This document shows positions 8,362-16,364 of a DNA stretch of 64,000 bases, piece by piece. The stretch's first letter is position 1. Each line of letters begins with the position of its first letter. The position numbers and the translations under genes are program-made. The notes below the pieces were generated by a model. It had not been told where the DNA came from. It did no database searches and saw only the letters and a program-made list of their open reading frames with translations. Origin of the DNA: Martinezella lusitana (GTDB lineage Bacteria > Pseudomonadota > Alphaproteobacteria > Rhizobiales > Rhizobiaceae); the NCBI RefSeq assembly GCF_014207095.1, contig NZ_JACHBG010000004.1:62001-126000 (forward strand), in the 5' to 3' direction.

Positions 8362-8548
8362 TGCATTTCCTCCTTTTGGGTTTTCAGTGTCTGGCGTTGC
8401 TGTTAATGACGTAACATGAAGGTTGTGTGACGGCTTCAAAGTGCTGCAATTCCTGTGAACGCAATTGATTTTTCTTCTAGGCGCCAAGTGTGACAGCTAC
8501 TGCATTTCACACCCTCAACCTCACGCAATTTTGTATTTTCGCTCCCCT

Positions 8549-9421
8549 CTAGCTCAGTTTGCGGAACAACTGCGTTTGCTCGAAAAGACCTTCGAGCGTT
8601 TTCATGCGCTCGCTTGTCTCGTCCCAGGTCGAACTTTGTACGGCCTCGATCAGGGCTTCGACGATGAAGAGTGTGACAACCGATGAATCCCAGGCGGACG
8701 GCGCCTCGATTTGCACGCGGAAGATGTGCTTGGCGTGCTTGGTAGCCGGCGATGCCCACTGGTCGGTAAAGACGATGATCTCTGCGCCGCGGCGGCGGGC
8801 GACGGCGGCAAGATTGACCATTTCCTGCTCGTAGCGCCTGATATCGAAGATCACGAGCAGATCGCCCGGATTCATATTCAGAACATATTGCGGCCAGGTG
8901 CTGGAATTGGAGGAGAGCAGGGTGGTGTTGGGGCGGATCACCTGCATATGAGTGAAAAAATACTCGGCAAGCGCGCCCGTGATACGGCCGCCGACGAAGT
9001 AAAGCCCGCGTTTGCGCTCCGATAGCAAAGTTGCAACACTATCGAACGTCGCAGCATCGAGATCGGAGAGGGTCTGCCGGAGATTGCCCATGATGGCATC
9101 GGCGAAGCGATTGAGAATATGCGTGCCCGGTGCATTCGATGCCCACCGATCATGCTTCGTCAGCGGGTTGGAGATGGTTGCCTCGACCTCCTGATGGAGG
9201 TGCGACTGAAAATCCGGATAACCCTTGTAGCCGAGCTTCTGCACCATGCGCGCAACGGTCGGCGTCGACACCCGCGCATTTTCCGCGACCGTCGTGATGC
9301 TGCCCAGCCCCGAAACGGGGTAGTTGTCGAGCAGGCTCTTAGCCAGCTGCTTTTCGGCGCGCGTCAACGTGTCGAAGCGAGCGTTGATCACGTCAGAAAC
9401 TGTCTTTGACGCATTGTTCAA
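8549..9421 (-). CDS. MurR/RpiR-family transcriptional regulator
   Basis: 290 residues from a TTG start with GGGAG about 10 bases upstream. An N-terminal RpiR helix-turn-helix (LTRAEKQLAKSLLDNYP, then TTVAENARVSTPTVARMVQK, about residues 17-63) is followed by a C-terminal SIS domain (LYFVGGRITGALAEYFF, DLLVIFDIRRYEQEMVNLAA). SIS domains bind phosphosugars in many relatives, though several RpiR proteins next to amine or amino-acid importers sense other ligands. It lies between the ABC importer and the divergent catabolic genes, so it probably controls both. Candidate sites are in the 180-base divergent gap. Confidence 0.9.
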   Translation of the reverse strand: MNNASKTVSDVINARFDTLTRAEKQLAKSLLDNYPVSGLGSITTVAENARVSTPTVARMVQKLGYKGYPDFQSHLHQEVEATISNPLTKHDRWASNAPGTHILNRFADAIMGNLRQTLSDLDAATFDSVATLLSERKRGLYFVGGRITGALAEYFFTHMQVIRPNTTLLSSNSSTWPQYVLNMNPGDLLVIFDIRRYEQEMVNLAAVARRRGAEIIVFTDQWASPATKHAKHIFRVQIEAPSAWDSSVVTLFIVEALIEAVQSSTWDETSERMKTLEGLFEQTQLFRKLS

Positions 9422-9479
9422 TCGATTTTAGCTCCCCGGGCCGGTCTTATGCCGATCTCCTGCAACGATATAACAACGC

Positions 9480-9536
9480 TGTCACATTTCGAGTCAATGT
9501 CACAAATGAAGAAATAATTTCAGTTTCCGGTTGACA
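9480..9536. promoter_or_regulatory. Divergent control region: repeats and -35-like TTGACA
   Basis: Two direct repeats TGTCACATTT (9480-9489) and TGTCACAAAT (9498-9507) lie 18 bases apart. GAAATAATTTC at 9511-9521 is an odd palindrome. TTGACA at 9531-9536 is a perfect -35 for the plus strand, but the matching -10 is poor (AATTCT at 9554). These are the best operator candidates for the RpiR regulator. Confidence 0.4.
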
Positions 9537-9601
9537 GCGACCAAAAGCTGAAGAATTCTTTTCTTATAAAGATTTTATTAATCGGCAATGGGGCGCCCCG
9601 G

Positions 9602-10369
9602 ATGCTTGCACAGCAAGGCATTTTGACGAAGGCGGACGGCGATTGTGTCGCGGTCGAGAGGCCAGACGGAAGCAGCGCGGTTTTCATCATCTGCGAGCAT
9701 GCTTCTCGTGCTTTGCCCGAACGTTTCGGGGACCTTGGGCTTTCTCCCGAGGCGCTTTCCAGCCATATCGCGTGGGATCCTGGCGCACTGGCGGTTGCAA
9801 GGAAGATCTCGGCAAGCCTCGATGCTACACTGGTCTATCAGCGCTTCTCCCGCCTGATTTATGATTGCAACCGGCCGCCGGAAAGCGCCGGTGCGATGCC
9901 GGAGACAAGCGAGATCTACACGATTCCGGGCAACCAGCATCTGGACGAAGCGGATCGGCGGGCGCGCACCGAAGGTCTCTACATACCGTTTCACGATCGC
10001 ATCCGGGCCTTGCTGAAGGAACGGGCTGCACGCGGGCAAAAAACCGTGATCGTGACGATGCATAGCTTCACGCCGGTTTATAACGGCAAGCCGAGGGCGG
10101 TGGAGCTCGGAATTCTGCATGACGACGACCATTGGCTGGGCGATCGCATGCTGGATGCAGCGGCGGAGGCGCCGCTCTATCAGACAGACCGCAACCAGCC
10201 TTACGGGCCTGAAGACGGCGTCACCCATACACTGAAACTGCATGGGATCGCCAATGGTCTGCACAATGTAATGATCGAGATCCGCAACGATCTCATCGGA
10301 GACGACGTTGGCCAAGGGGTCATGGCCGACTATCTGACAGGGCTTCTCCAGAACAGCCTGGAAGCCTGA
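9602..10369 (+). CDS. N-formylglutamate amidohydrolase family protein
   Basis: 255 residues. Family motifs: VFIICEHASRALPERFG near residue 30 with the metal-ligand Glu-His, SRLIYDCNRPP near 85, and VTMHSFTPVYNG near 155. Classical members (HutG2 type) hydrolyse N-formyl-L-glutamate at the end of histidine breakdown. No hut genes are present here. Instead it opens a plus-strand run with an APC permease, a glutamine-synthetase-like ligase and two dehydrogenases, so it may hydrolyse another glutamyl amide. That alternative role is inference; the fold assignment is firm. Confidence 0.88.
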   Translation: MLAQQGILTKADGDCVAVERPDGSSAVFIICEHASRALPERFGDLGLSPEALSSHIAWDPGALAVARKISASLDATLVYQRFSRLIYDCNRPPESAGAMPETSEIYTIPGNQHLDEADRRARTEGLYIPFHDRIRALLKERAARGQKTVIVTMHSFTPVYNGKPRAVELGILHDDDHWLGDRMLDAAAEAPLYQTDRNQPYGPEDGVTHTLKLHGIANGLHNVMIEIRNDLIGDDVGQGVMADYLTGLLQNSLEA

Positions 10370-10495
10370 GCTAAAAAGAAAAAGACCCCGGGGAGCAGTT
10401 CAACTGCGATAGGGCCGCACGGCAAAAAGCCGGCGGCTCATGTGACACATGGTTCTCCGCAATCCCGCGGACGACCGGGCTTAAGGGGGAATGGC

Positions 10496-12067
10496 ATGTC
10501 TGATTATACAGAGTTAGACAAAAAGCAGGATGTTCATATCCTGCACTCCATGGGCTATGCCCAGGAGCTGGAACGGCGCATGAGTTCATTCTCGAATTTC
10601 GCCATTTCCTTCTCCATTATCTGCATTCTATCCGGCGGTATCAACTCGCTCGCGCAGGCGACATCGGGTGCCGGTGGTGCCGCGATCGGCATCGGTTGGC
10701 CGATCGGCTGCGTGATTTCCGGTGTATTCGCGCTCTCGATGGCGCAGATTTCCTCAGCCTATCCGACAGCCGGCGGCCTTTATCACTGGGGCTCGATCCT
10801 CGGTAACCGGTTCACCGGCTGGCTGACGGCCTGGCTCAACCTGCTCGGTCTCATCACCGTGCTTGGCGCGATCAATGTCGGGACCTGGGGCTTCTTCAGC
10901 GGCTCCATCGCCCCGTGGTTCGGCATCGCCGTCGATACCAATACTTCGGCCGGCTTTGCGAACCAGATCATCTTCGTCGCCATCATCACCGGCCTGCAGG
11001 CGCTGATCAATCATTTCGGCATCAAGCTGACGGCAAAGCTGACCGATATGTCCGGCTACCTGATCTTCGCCGCCGCGATCGCGCTGACCGTCGTCTGCCT
11101 CATCGGCGTCAAGAGCTGGGACATCAGCCGCATCTGGACCTTCACCAACTACTCCGGCACGCCGGAGGGTGATGCATCGGTTTGGCCGAAGATGGACAAT
11201 ATCTGGTACGTCTTTGCTCTGGGGCTGTTGCTGCCGATCTACACGATCACCGGATATGACGCTTCGGCACATACGTCCGAAGAGACGGTCAAGGCATCCA
11301 GCTCGGTGCCGCGCGGGATGGTATCTTCGGTCTGGTGGTCGTCATTGTTCGGCTACATCATGCTACTGGCCTTCCTCCTGGCGATCCCGGACATGAACGA
11401 AGCCTCGAAGCAGGGCTGGAACGTCTTCTTCTGGACGATCAACAGTGTCACCCACCCTGTCGTCGCCAATATCCTCTATGTCGCGATCTTCATCTCGCAG
11501 CTGCTGTGCGGCCTTGCGACCGTTACATCCGCATCGCGCATGATCTATGCTTTCTCGCGCGACGGCGGCCTGCCGTTCTCGAAATCGCTCGCCAGCGTCA
11601 GCCCCAAGTTCCGCACGCCTTCCGTCGCCATCTGGACGGGCGCGGTTCTTGCAGTCCTGTTCGTCTGGGGCGCCTCGCTCGTCCCGGTCGCCGGCTCTTC
11701 GGCCTACACCATCGTCGTGTCGTGCACCGTCATCTTCCTGTTCCTTTCGTTCACTGTGCCGATCGTCCTCGGCATCAAGGCGATCGGAACAGCGAAATGG
11801 CCGAAAATGGGGCCGTGGAACATGGGTATCGGTACCTATAAGCTGGTCTCGGTTCTGGTGATCATTGCTATGGCGATCATCTTCATCATCGGCGTGCAGC
11901 CGCCGAACGAATGGGCTCTCTACATCACCATCGGCTTCCTGGTCCTGACCGCGGTGGTTTGGTTTGCCTTCGAACAGCGGCGCTTCCAGGGACCGCCGAT
12001 TGGCGACGTCATCGCCAAGCGTCAGGCTGATATCGCCGCCGCTGAACGGGCCGTTGGCGAAGTATAA
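10496..12067 (+). CDS. APC-superfamily amino acid/amine permease
   Basis: 523 residues with about 12 membrane segments. The start ATG at 10496 has a purine-rich AAGGGGGAA upstream; in-frame codons further up lack one. The N-terminal SSFSNFAISFSIICILSGG is the first membrane segment of the amino acid/choline transporter-like group that includes GABA and choline permeases, and YDASAHTSEET sits in the conserved cytoplasmic loop. It is an inner-membrane importer. It lies between the amidohydrolase and the glutamine-synthetase-like gene, so it should import the amine or amino acid degraded by the locus, in parallel to the ABC importer. Confidence 0.9.
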   Translation: MSDYTELDKKQDVHILHSMGYAQELERRMSSFSNFAISFSIICILSGGINSLAQATSGAGGAAIGIGWPIGCVISGVFALSMAQISSAYPTAGGLYHWGSILGNRFTGWLTAWLNLLGLITVLGAINVGTWGFFSGSIAPWFGIAVDTNTSAGFANQIIFVAIITGLQALINHFGIKLTAKLTDMSGYLIFAAAIALTVVCLIGVKSWDISRIWTFTNYSGTPEGDASVWPKMDNIWYVFALGLLLPIYTITGYDASAHTSEETVKASSSVPRGMVSSVWWSSLFGYIMLLAFLLAIPDMNEASKQGWNVFFWTINSVTHPVVANILYVAIFISQLLCGLATVTSASRMIYAFSRDGGLPFSKSLASVSPKFRTPSVAIWTGAVLAVLFVWGASLVPVAGSSAYTIVVSCTVIFLFLSFTVPIVLGIKAIGTAKWPKMGPWNMGIGTYKLVSVLVIIAMAIIFIIGVQPPNEWALYITIGFLVLTAVVWFAFEQRRFQGPPIGDVIAKRQADIAAAERAVGEV

Positions 12068-12090
12068 TCCTCGTTCGTCTTCAATCCGGC

Positions 12091-12112
12091 GGGGGCCGTT
12101 GTTGCGGCCCCC
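12091..12112 (+). promoter_or_regulatory. GC-rich intercistronic hairpin
   Basis: GGGGGCC at 12091-12097 pairs with GGCCCCC at 12106-12112. There is no U-run. It lies in the 125-base gap between the permease and the ligase and may partly uncouple their expression. Confidence 0.4.
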
Positions 12113-12192
12113 CCACTCGATGCGCGGCTTCGGGTTATACGCCCCATTAAGCTGTCAGCCGATCACTCTTCTATCTTTCAGGCGGATTAATC

Positions 12193-13563
12193 ATGAGCAC
12201 AAGCTATACGTTCGATGACCTCAGGAAGGATGTGGCCGAAGGGCGCATCGATACGGTTCTGGCATGCCAGGTGGACATGCAGGGCCGCCTGATGGGCAAA
12301 CGTTTCCAGGCAGAATTCTTCGTCGAGAGCGCCTGGAAGGAAACGCATAGCTGCAACTATCTGCAGGCGACCGACATCGAGATGGAAACCGTCTCCGGTT
12401 ACAAGTCGACAAGCTGGGAGAAGGGCTATGGCGACTATACCATGAAGCCTGATCTTGCCACGCTGCGCCGCATTCCGTGGCTGGAAGGCACGGCGCTGGT
12501 CCTCTGCGACGTGCTCGACCATCACACGCACGAGGAAGTCGCGCATTCGCCGCGGGCTATCCTCAAGAAGCAGGTCAAGCGCCTCGAGGCGATGGGCATG
12601 AAGGCCTATATGGCTTCGGAGCTCGAATTCTTTCTGTTCGATCAGAGCTACGACAGTGCCCGCGAAGCCGGCTATCGCAACCTCAATCTCGTCAGCGGAT
12701 ACAACGAGGATTACCACATCTTCCAAACCACCAAGGAAGAAGATGTGATGCGCGCGATCCGCAAGGGTTTGCAGGGCGCCGATATCCCGGTCGAAAACTC
12801 CAAGGGCGAGGCTTCTGCAGGCCAGGAGGAAATCAACGTCCGCTACGCCGACGCGCTGACCATGGCCGACCGTCATGCCATCATCAAGAACGGCTGCAAG
12901 GAGATCGCCTGGTCGAAGGGCAAGGCCATTACCTTCCTGGCGAAATGGAATTACAGCGCTGCCGGCAGTTCATCCCATATCCATCAGTCGCTCTGGAGCG
13001 CCGATGGCAAGACGCCGCTGTTCTTCGACAAGGAAAAAGAACATGGCATGACGCCGATGATGAGGCACTACGTTGCCGGCCTTCTGACGCATGCCAGCGA
13101 AATTACCTACTTCCTGGCGCCCTATATCAATTCCTACAAGCGCTTCGTGGCCGGCACCTTCGCCCCCACCAAGGCGATCTGGAGCACGGATAATCGCACG
13201 GCCGGCTATCGTCTGTGCGGTGCCGACACGAAGAGCATCCGTATCGAGTGCCGCGTCGGCGGCTCCGACCTCAATCCCTATCTTGCTTTTGCGGCGCTGA
13301 TAGCCGCAGGCATTGACGGGATCGAGAATAAGCTCGAACTGGAAGCGCCCTTTGTCGGCGACGCCTATGGCGCACGCGAGGTTCGAGAAATTCCGCGCAC
13401 GCTGCGTGGTGCGACCGAAGCCCTAACCAATTCGAAAATGCTGCGTGCGGCTTTCGGCGACGAGGTGATCGATCACTATACCCGTGCTGCCGAATGGGAG
13501 CAGGAAGAGTATGATCGTCGCATCACCGATTGGGAAGTGGCGCGCGGATTCGAAAGAGCGTAA
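12193..13563 (+). CDS. Glutamine synthetase family ligase (gamma-glutamyl-amine synthetase-like)
   Basis: 456 residues. It has the catalytic half of glutamine synthetases: ASELEFFLF near residue 140, GQEEINVRYADAL near 213, GSSSHIHQSLWS near 258 and NRTAGYRLCGADTKSIRIEC near 332. RVGGSDLNPYLAFAALIAAG resembles PuuA (gamma-glutamylputrescine synthetase), where the consensus is a GADANPYL motif, more than GlnA. The expected reaction is ATP-dependent joining of glutamate's gamma-carboxyl to an amine. It is followed by aldehyde and alcohol dehydrogenases, as in glutamylation routes for amines and amino alcohols. It is not the housekeeping nitrogen-assimilation enzyme. The amine is unknown. Confidence 0.88.
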   Translation: MSTSYTFDDLRKDVAEGRIDTVLACQVDMQGRLMGKRFQAEFFVESAWKETHSCNYLQATDIEMETVSGYKSTSWEKGYGDYTMKPDLATLRRIPWLEGTALVLCDVLDHHTHEEVAHSPRAILKKQVKRLEAMGMKAYMASELEFFLFDQSYDSAREAGYRNLNLVSGYNEDYHIFQTTKEEDVMRAIRKGLQGADIPVENSKGEASAGQEEINVRYADALTMADRHAIIKNGCKEIAWSKGKAITFLAKWNYSAAGSSSHIHQSLWSADGKTPLFFDKEKEHGMTPMMRHYVAGLLTHASEITYFLAPYINSYKRFVAGTFAPTKAIWSTDNRTAGYRLCGADTKSIRIECRVGGSDLNPYLAFAALIAAGIDGIENKLELEAPFVGDAYGAREVREIPRTLRGATEALTNSKMLRAAFGDEVIDHYTRAAEWEQEEYDRRITDWEVARGFERA

Positions 13564-13716
13564 GGCTTTTGCAAGCTGTCCCTGTCCGATTTCCATTTCA
13601 TGATCGGGCAGGGCGTCAGGATGGCCCGCTCGCCTGATATTTCCGCTTTGAATGCGGCCACAGGTTGTGCAACATCCGGCAATCAATTTGATGACCAAGA
13701 AAACAGGAATTCGATC

Positions 13717-15102
13717 ATGACGATGATCAAATGCGTCTCACCGGTAAACGGAGAGGTTTATGCCGAGCGTCCGGCGCTGTCGCTGGAAGCCGCCAAGGAA
13801 GTCGTGGCCCGCGCCCGCAAGGCGCAGAAGGATTGGGCGCGCCGCCCATTGGAAGATCGTGTCCAGCTCGTGCTGAAGGGTGTCGCCCGGCTCAACGAGA
13901 TGGCCGATGTAGTCGTGCCGGAGCTTGCCTGGCAGATGGGGCGCCCGATCAAGTATGGCGGCGAATATCGCGGCTTCAACGAGCGCTCGAACTATGTCGC
14001 CTCGATCGCTGCCGATGCAATGGCGCCGCTGGTCGTGGAAGACAGCGCCAATTTTGCCCGCCGTATCGAGCGCGAACCGCATGGCGTCGTCTTCGTCATC
14101 GCTCCCTGGAACTATCCTTATATGACGGCGATCAACACGGTTGCTCCGGCCCTAATGGCCGGCAATACCGTCATTCTCAAACACGCAAGCCAGACGCTCC
14201 TCGTCGGCGAGCGGCTCGTTCAGGCTTTTGTCGAAGCGGGTGTTCCTGCCGACGTCTTCCAGAATGTCTTCTTTGACCACGATACGACATCGGCGCTGAT
14301 TGCCGCCGGCAGCTTCAACTTCGTCAATTTCACCGGTTCTGTCGAAGGCGGCCGGTCGATCGAGCGTGCCGCTGCCGGCACCTTTACCAGCCTCGGGCTG
14401 GAGCTCGGCGGCAAGGATCCGGGCTATGTCATGGAGGACGCAGATCTCGACGCCGCCGTCGACACGCTGATGGATGGCGCCACCTTCAATTCCGGTCAGT
14501 GCTGCTGCGGCATCGAGCGCATCTATGTGCATGAATCGCTTTACGACAGCTTTGTCGAAAAGTCGGTCGCCTGGGTTTCGAACTACAAGCTCGGCAATCC
14601 ACTCGATCCCGAGACATCGCTCGGTCCGATGGCGCATAAGCGTTTCGCCAAGGTCGTGCGCGATCAGATCGCCGATGCGGTCGCCAAGGGTGCGAAGGCA
14701 CTGGTCGACCCGAAGCTGTTCCCGGCCGACGACGGCGGCGCTTATCTTGCGCCGCAGATTCTCGTGAATGTCGATCATTCGATGGCCTTCATGCGCGAAG
14801 AAACTTTCGGCCCGGCCGTCGGCATCATGAAGGTGAAGTCGGACGCTGAAGCGCTGGAGCTGATGAACGACAGCCCCTACGGTCTGACTGCTTCGCTCTG
14901 GACCAAGGATGTCGAGCGCGCCTCGCGCATCGGTCGCGAGATCGAAACCGGCACCGTCTTCATGAACCGCGCCGACTATCTCGATCCGGCACTGTGCTGG
15001 ACCGGCGTCAAGGAAACCGGTCGCGGCGGTTCGCTGTCGATCATCGGCTTCCACAATCTGACGCGCCCGAAATCCTATCACCTGAAGAAAGTAACAGCAT
15101 GA
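13717..15102 (+). CDS. Aldehyde dehydrogenase (NAD(P)+-dependent)
   Basis: 461 residues from the ATG at 13717; the frame is open to 13600 without a better start. The catalytic Cys is in FNSGQCCCGIERIYVHES (about 263-280) and the general-base Glu in LELGGKDPGYV (about 229-239). The nucleotide-binding stretch is VIAPWNYPYMTAINTVAPAL near residue 128. It would oxidise an aldehyde, perhaps a gamma-glutamyl aldehyde, to the acid. Its stop overlaps the start of the next dehydrogenase by 4 bases (ATGA), so the two are translated together and probably act in sequence. The substrate is inferred from neighbours. Confidence 0.93.
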   Translation: MTMIKCVSPVNGEVYAERPALSLEAAKEVVARARKAQKDWARRPLEDRVQLVLKGVARLNEMADVVVPELAWQMGRPIKYGGEYRGFNERSNYVASIAADAMAPLVVEDSANFARRIEREPHGVVFVIAPWNYPYMTAINTVAPALMAGNTVILKHASQTLLVGERLVQAFVEAGVPADVFQNVFFDHDTTSALIAAGSFNFVNFTGSVEGGRSIERAAAGTFTSLGLELGGKDPGYVMEDADLDAAVDTLMDGATFNSGQCCCGIERIYVHESLYDSFVEKSVAWVSNYKLGNPLDPETSLGPMAHKRFAKVVRDQIADAVAKGAKALVDPKLFPADDGGAYLAPQILVNVDHSMAFMREETFGPAVGIMKVKSDAEALELMNDSPYGLTASLWTKDVERASRIGREIETGTVFMNRADYLDPALCWTGVKETGRGGSLSIIGFHNLTRPKSYHLKKVTA

Positions 15103-16247
15103 GCAACATCTCAGCCAATTGGAGCTATCCGAACGCCTTCAAGCTCGGCCGCGGCCGTATCAAGGAACTGGCGGACGCCTGCAAAAGCCTGGGCATGAAG
15201 AAGCCGCTCCTGGTCACCGACCGGGGACTCGCCTCGATGGCGATCACCAAGACGGCCCTGGATATTCTGGAAGAGGCAGGTCTCGGCCGCGCGATCTTCG
15301 CCGATGTCGATCCGAACCCGAACGAGAAGAACCTCGAAGCCGGCGTGAAGGCATTCAAGGATGGCGGTCACGATGGCGTCGTCGCTTTCGGTGGCGGCTC
15401 CGGTCTCGACCTTGGCAAATGCGTTGCGTTCATGGCCGGCCAGACCCGGCCGGTATGGGATTTCGAAGATATTGGCGACTGGTGGACCCGCGCCAGCGTC
15501 GAAGGCATCGCGCCGATCGTCGCCGTGCCGACGACCGCCGGCACCGGTTCGGAAGTCGGCCGCGCCAGCGTTATCACCAATTCCGCGACGCATGTGAAGA
15601 AGATCATCTTCCATCCGAAGTTCCTGCCGGGCGTCGTCATCGCCGATCCGGAGCTGACCGTCGGCATGCCGAAAGTCATCACTGCCGGCACGGGTATGGA
15701 CGCGTTTGCCCATTGCCTGGAAGCCTATTCTTCGCCCTTCTACCACCCGATGTCGGCCGGCATCGCGCTGGAAGGCATGCGCCTGGTCAAGGAATTCCTG
15801 CCGCGCGCCTATCGCGAGGGAACGGATCTCGAAGCCCGCGCCAACATGATGAGCGCGGCTGCCATGGGCGCTGTCGCCTTCCAGAAGGGTCTTGGCGCCA
15901 TTCACGCGCTCTCGCATCCGATCGGCGCCGTGTACAACACGCACCACGGCATGACCAATGCCGTCGTCATGCCGGCGGTCCTGCGCTTCAACCGCAAGGC
16001 CATTGAGGAGAAGATTGCCCGTGCGGCAGCTTACCTCGGCATCGCTGGCGGCTTCGACGGCTTCTACGATTACGTGCTGCAGCTGCGCGCCGAACTCGGC
16101 GTTCCGGAAAGCCTCTCGGCCATGGGCATCACGCCCGACCGCATCGACGAGCTTTCTGCCATGGCAATCGAAGACCCGAGCGCCGGTGGCAATCCGGTAC
16201 CGATGACGCTGGAAAACACGAAGGTTCTTTTCCGCGACTGCTTCTGA
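15099..16247 (+). CDS. Iron-containing alcohol dehydrogenase
   Basis: 382 residues, the usual size. Cofactor-binding GGGSGLDLGKCVA near residue 100 and PTTAGTGSEVGRASVIT near 145 are clear. The metal-ligand region follows: GTGMDAFAHCLEAYSS (Asp/His) and HALSHPIGAVYNTHHGMTNA (two His), so all group-III iron-ADH ligands are present. It converts an alcohol to an aldehyde, which fits the co-translated aldehyde dehydrogenase just upstream. An iron alcohol dehydrogenase beside a glutamine-synthetase-like ligase suggests an amino-alcohol substrate rather than a plain diamine. It is last in the run and followed by a strong terminator. Confidence 0.93.
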   Translation: MSNISANWSYPNAFKLGRGRIKELADACKSLGMKKPLLVTDRGLASMAITKTALDILEEAGLGRAIFADVDPNPNEKNLEAGVKAFKDGGHDGVVAFGGGSGLDLGKCVAFMAGQTRPVWDFEDIGDWWTRASVEGIAPIVAVPTTAGTGSEVGRASVITNSATHVKKIIFHPKFLPGVVIADPELTVGMPKVITAGTGMDAFAHCLEAYSSPFYHPMSAGIALEGMRLVKEFLPRAYREGTDLEARANMMSAAAMGAVAFQKGLGAIHALSHPIGAVYNTHHGMTNAVVMPAVLRFNRKAIEEKIARAAAYLGIAGGFDGFYDYVLQLRAELGVPESLSAMGITPDRIDELSAMAIEDPSAGGNPVPMTLENTKVLFRDCF

Positions 16248-16311
16248 GGCATTGCGGAATGTCTTGACGCGCCGGACGAAAGTTGCGGTGCGTCGAGCGC
16301 TTCTGGACAAC

Positions 16312-16345
16312 AAAAAAGCCGCCGGGTGAGCCCGGCGGCTTTTTC
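16312..16345. terminator. Bidirectional intrinsic terminator
   Basis: GCCGCCGGG pairs with CCCGGCGGC (16318-16326 with 16331-16339). It is flanked by AAAAAA on the left and TTTTT on the right. It ends the catabolic operon and the convergent L,D-transpeptidase gene. Confidence 0.92.
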
Positions 16346-16364
16346 GTTCAGCCTTGTCTGGCGA

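Noticed and set aside
12193..13563. Housekeeping glutamine synthetase glnA
   Set aside because: The C-terminal motif and catabolic neighbours match the gamma-glutamyl-amine ligase group, and no glnB or adenylylation context is present.
15111..16313. Long minus-strand open frame (about 400 codons) opposite the iron alcohol dehydrogenase
   Set aside because: It is the antisense shadow of a high-GC gene with all metal ligands intact on the plus strand; the translation has no recognisable domain.
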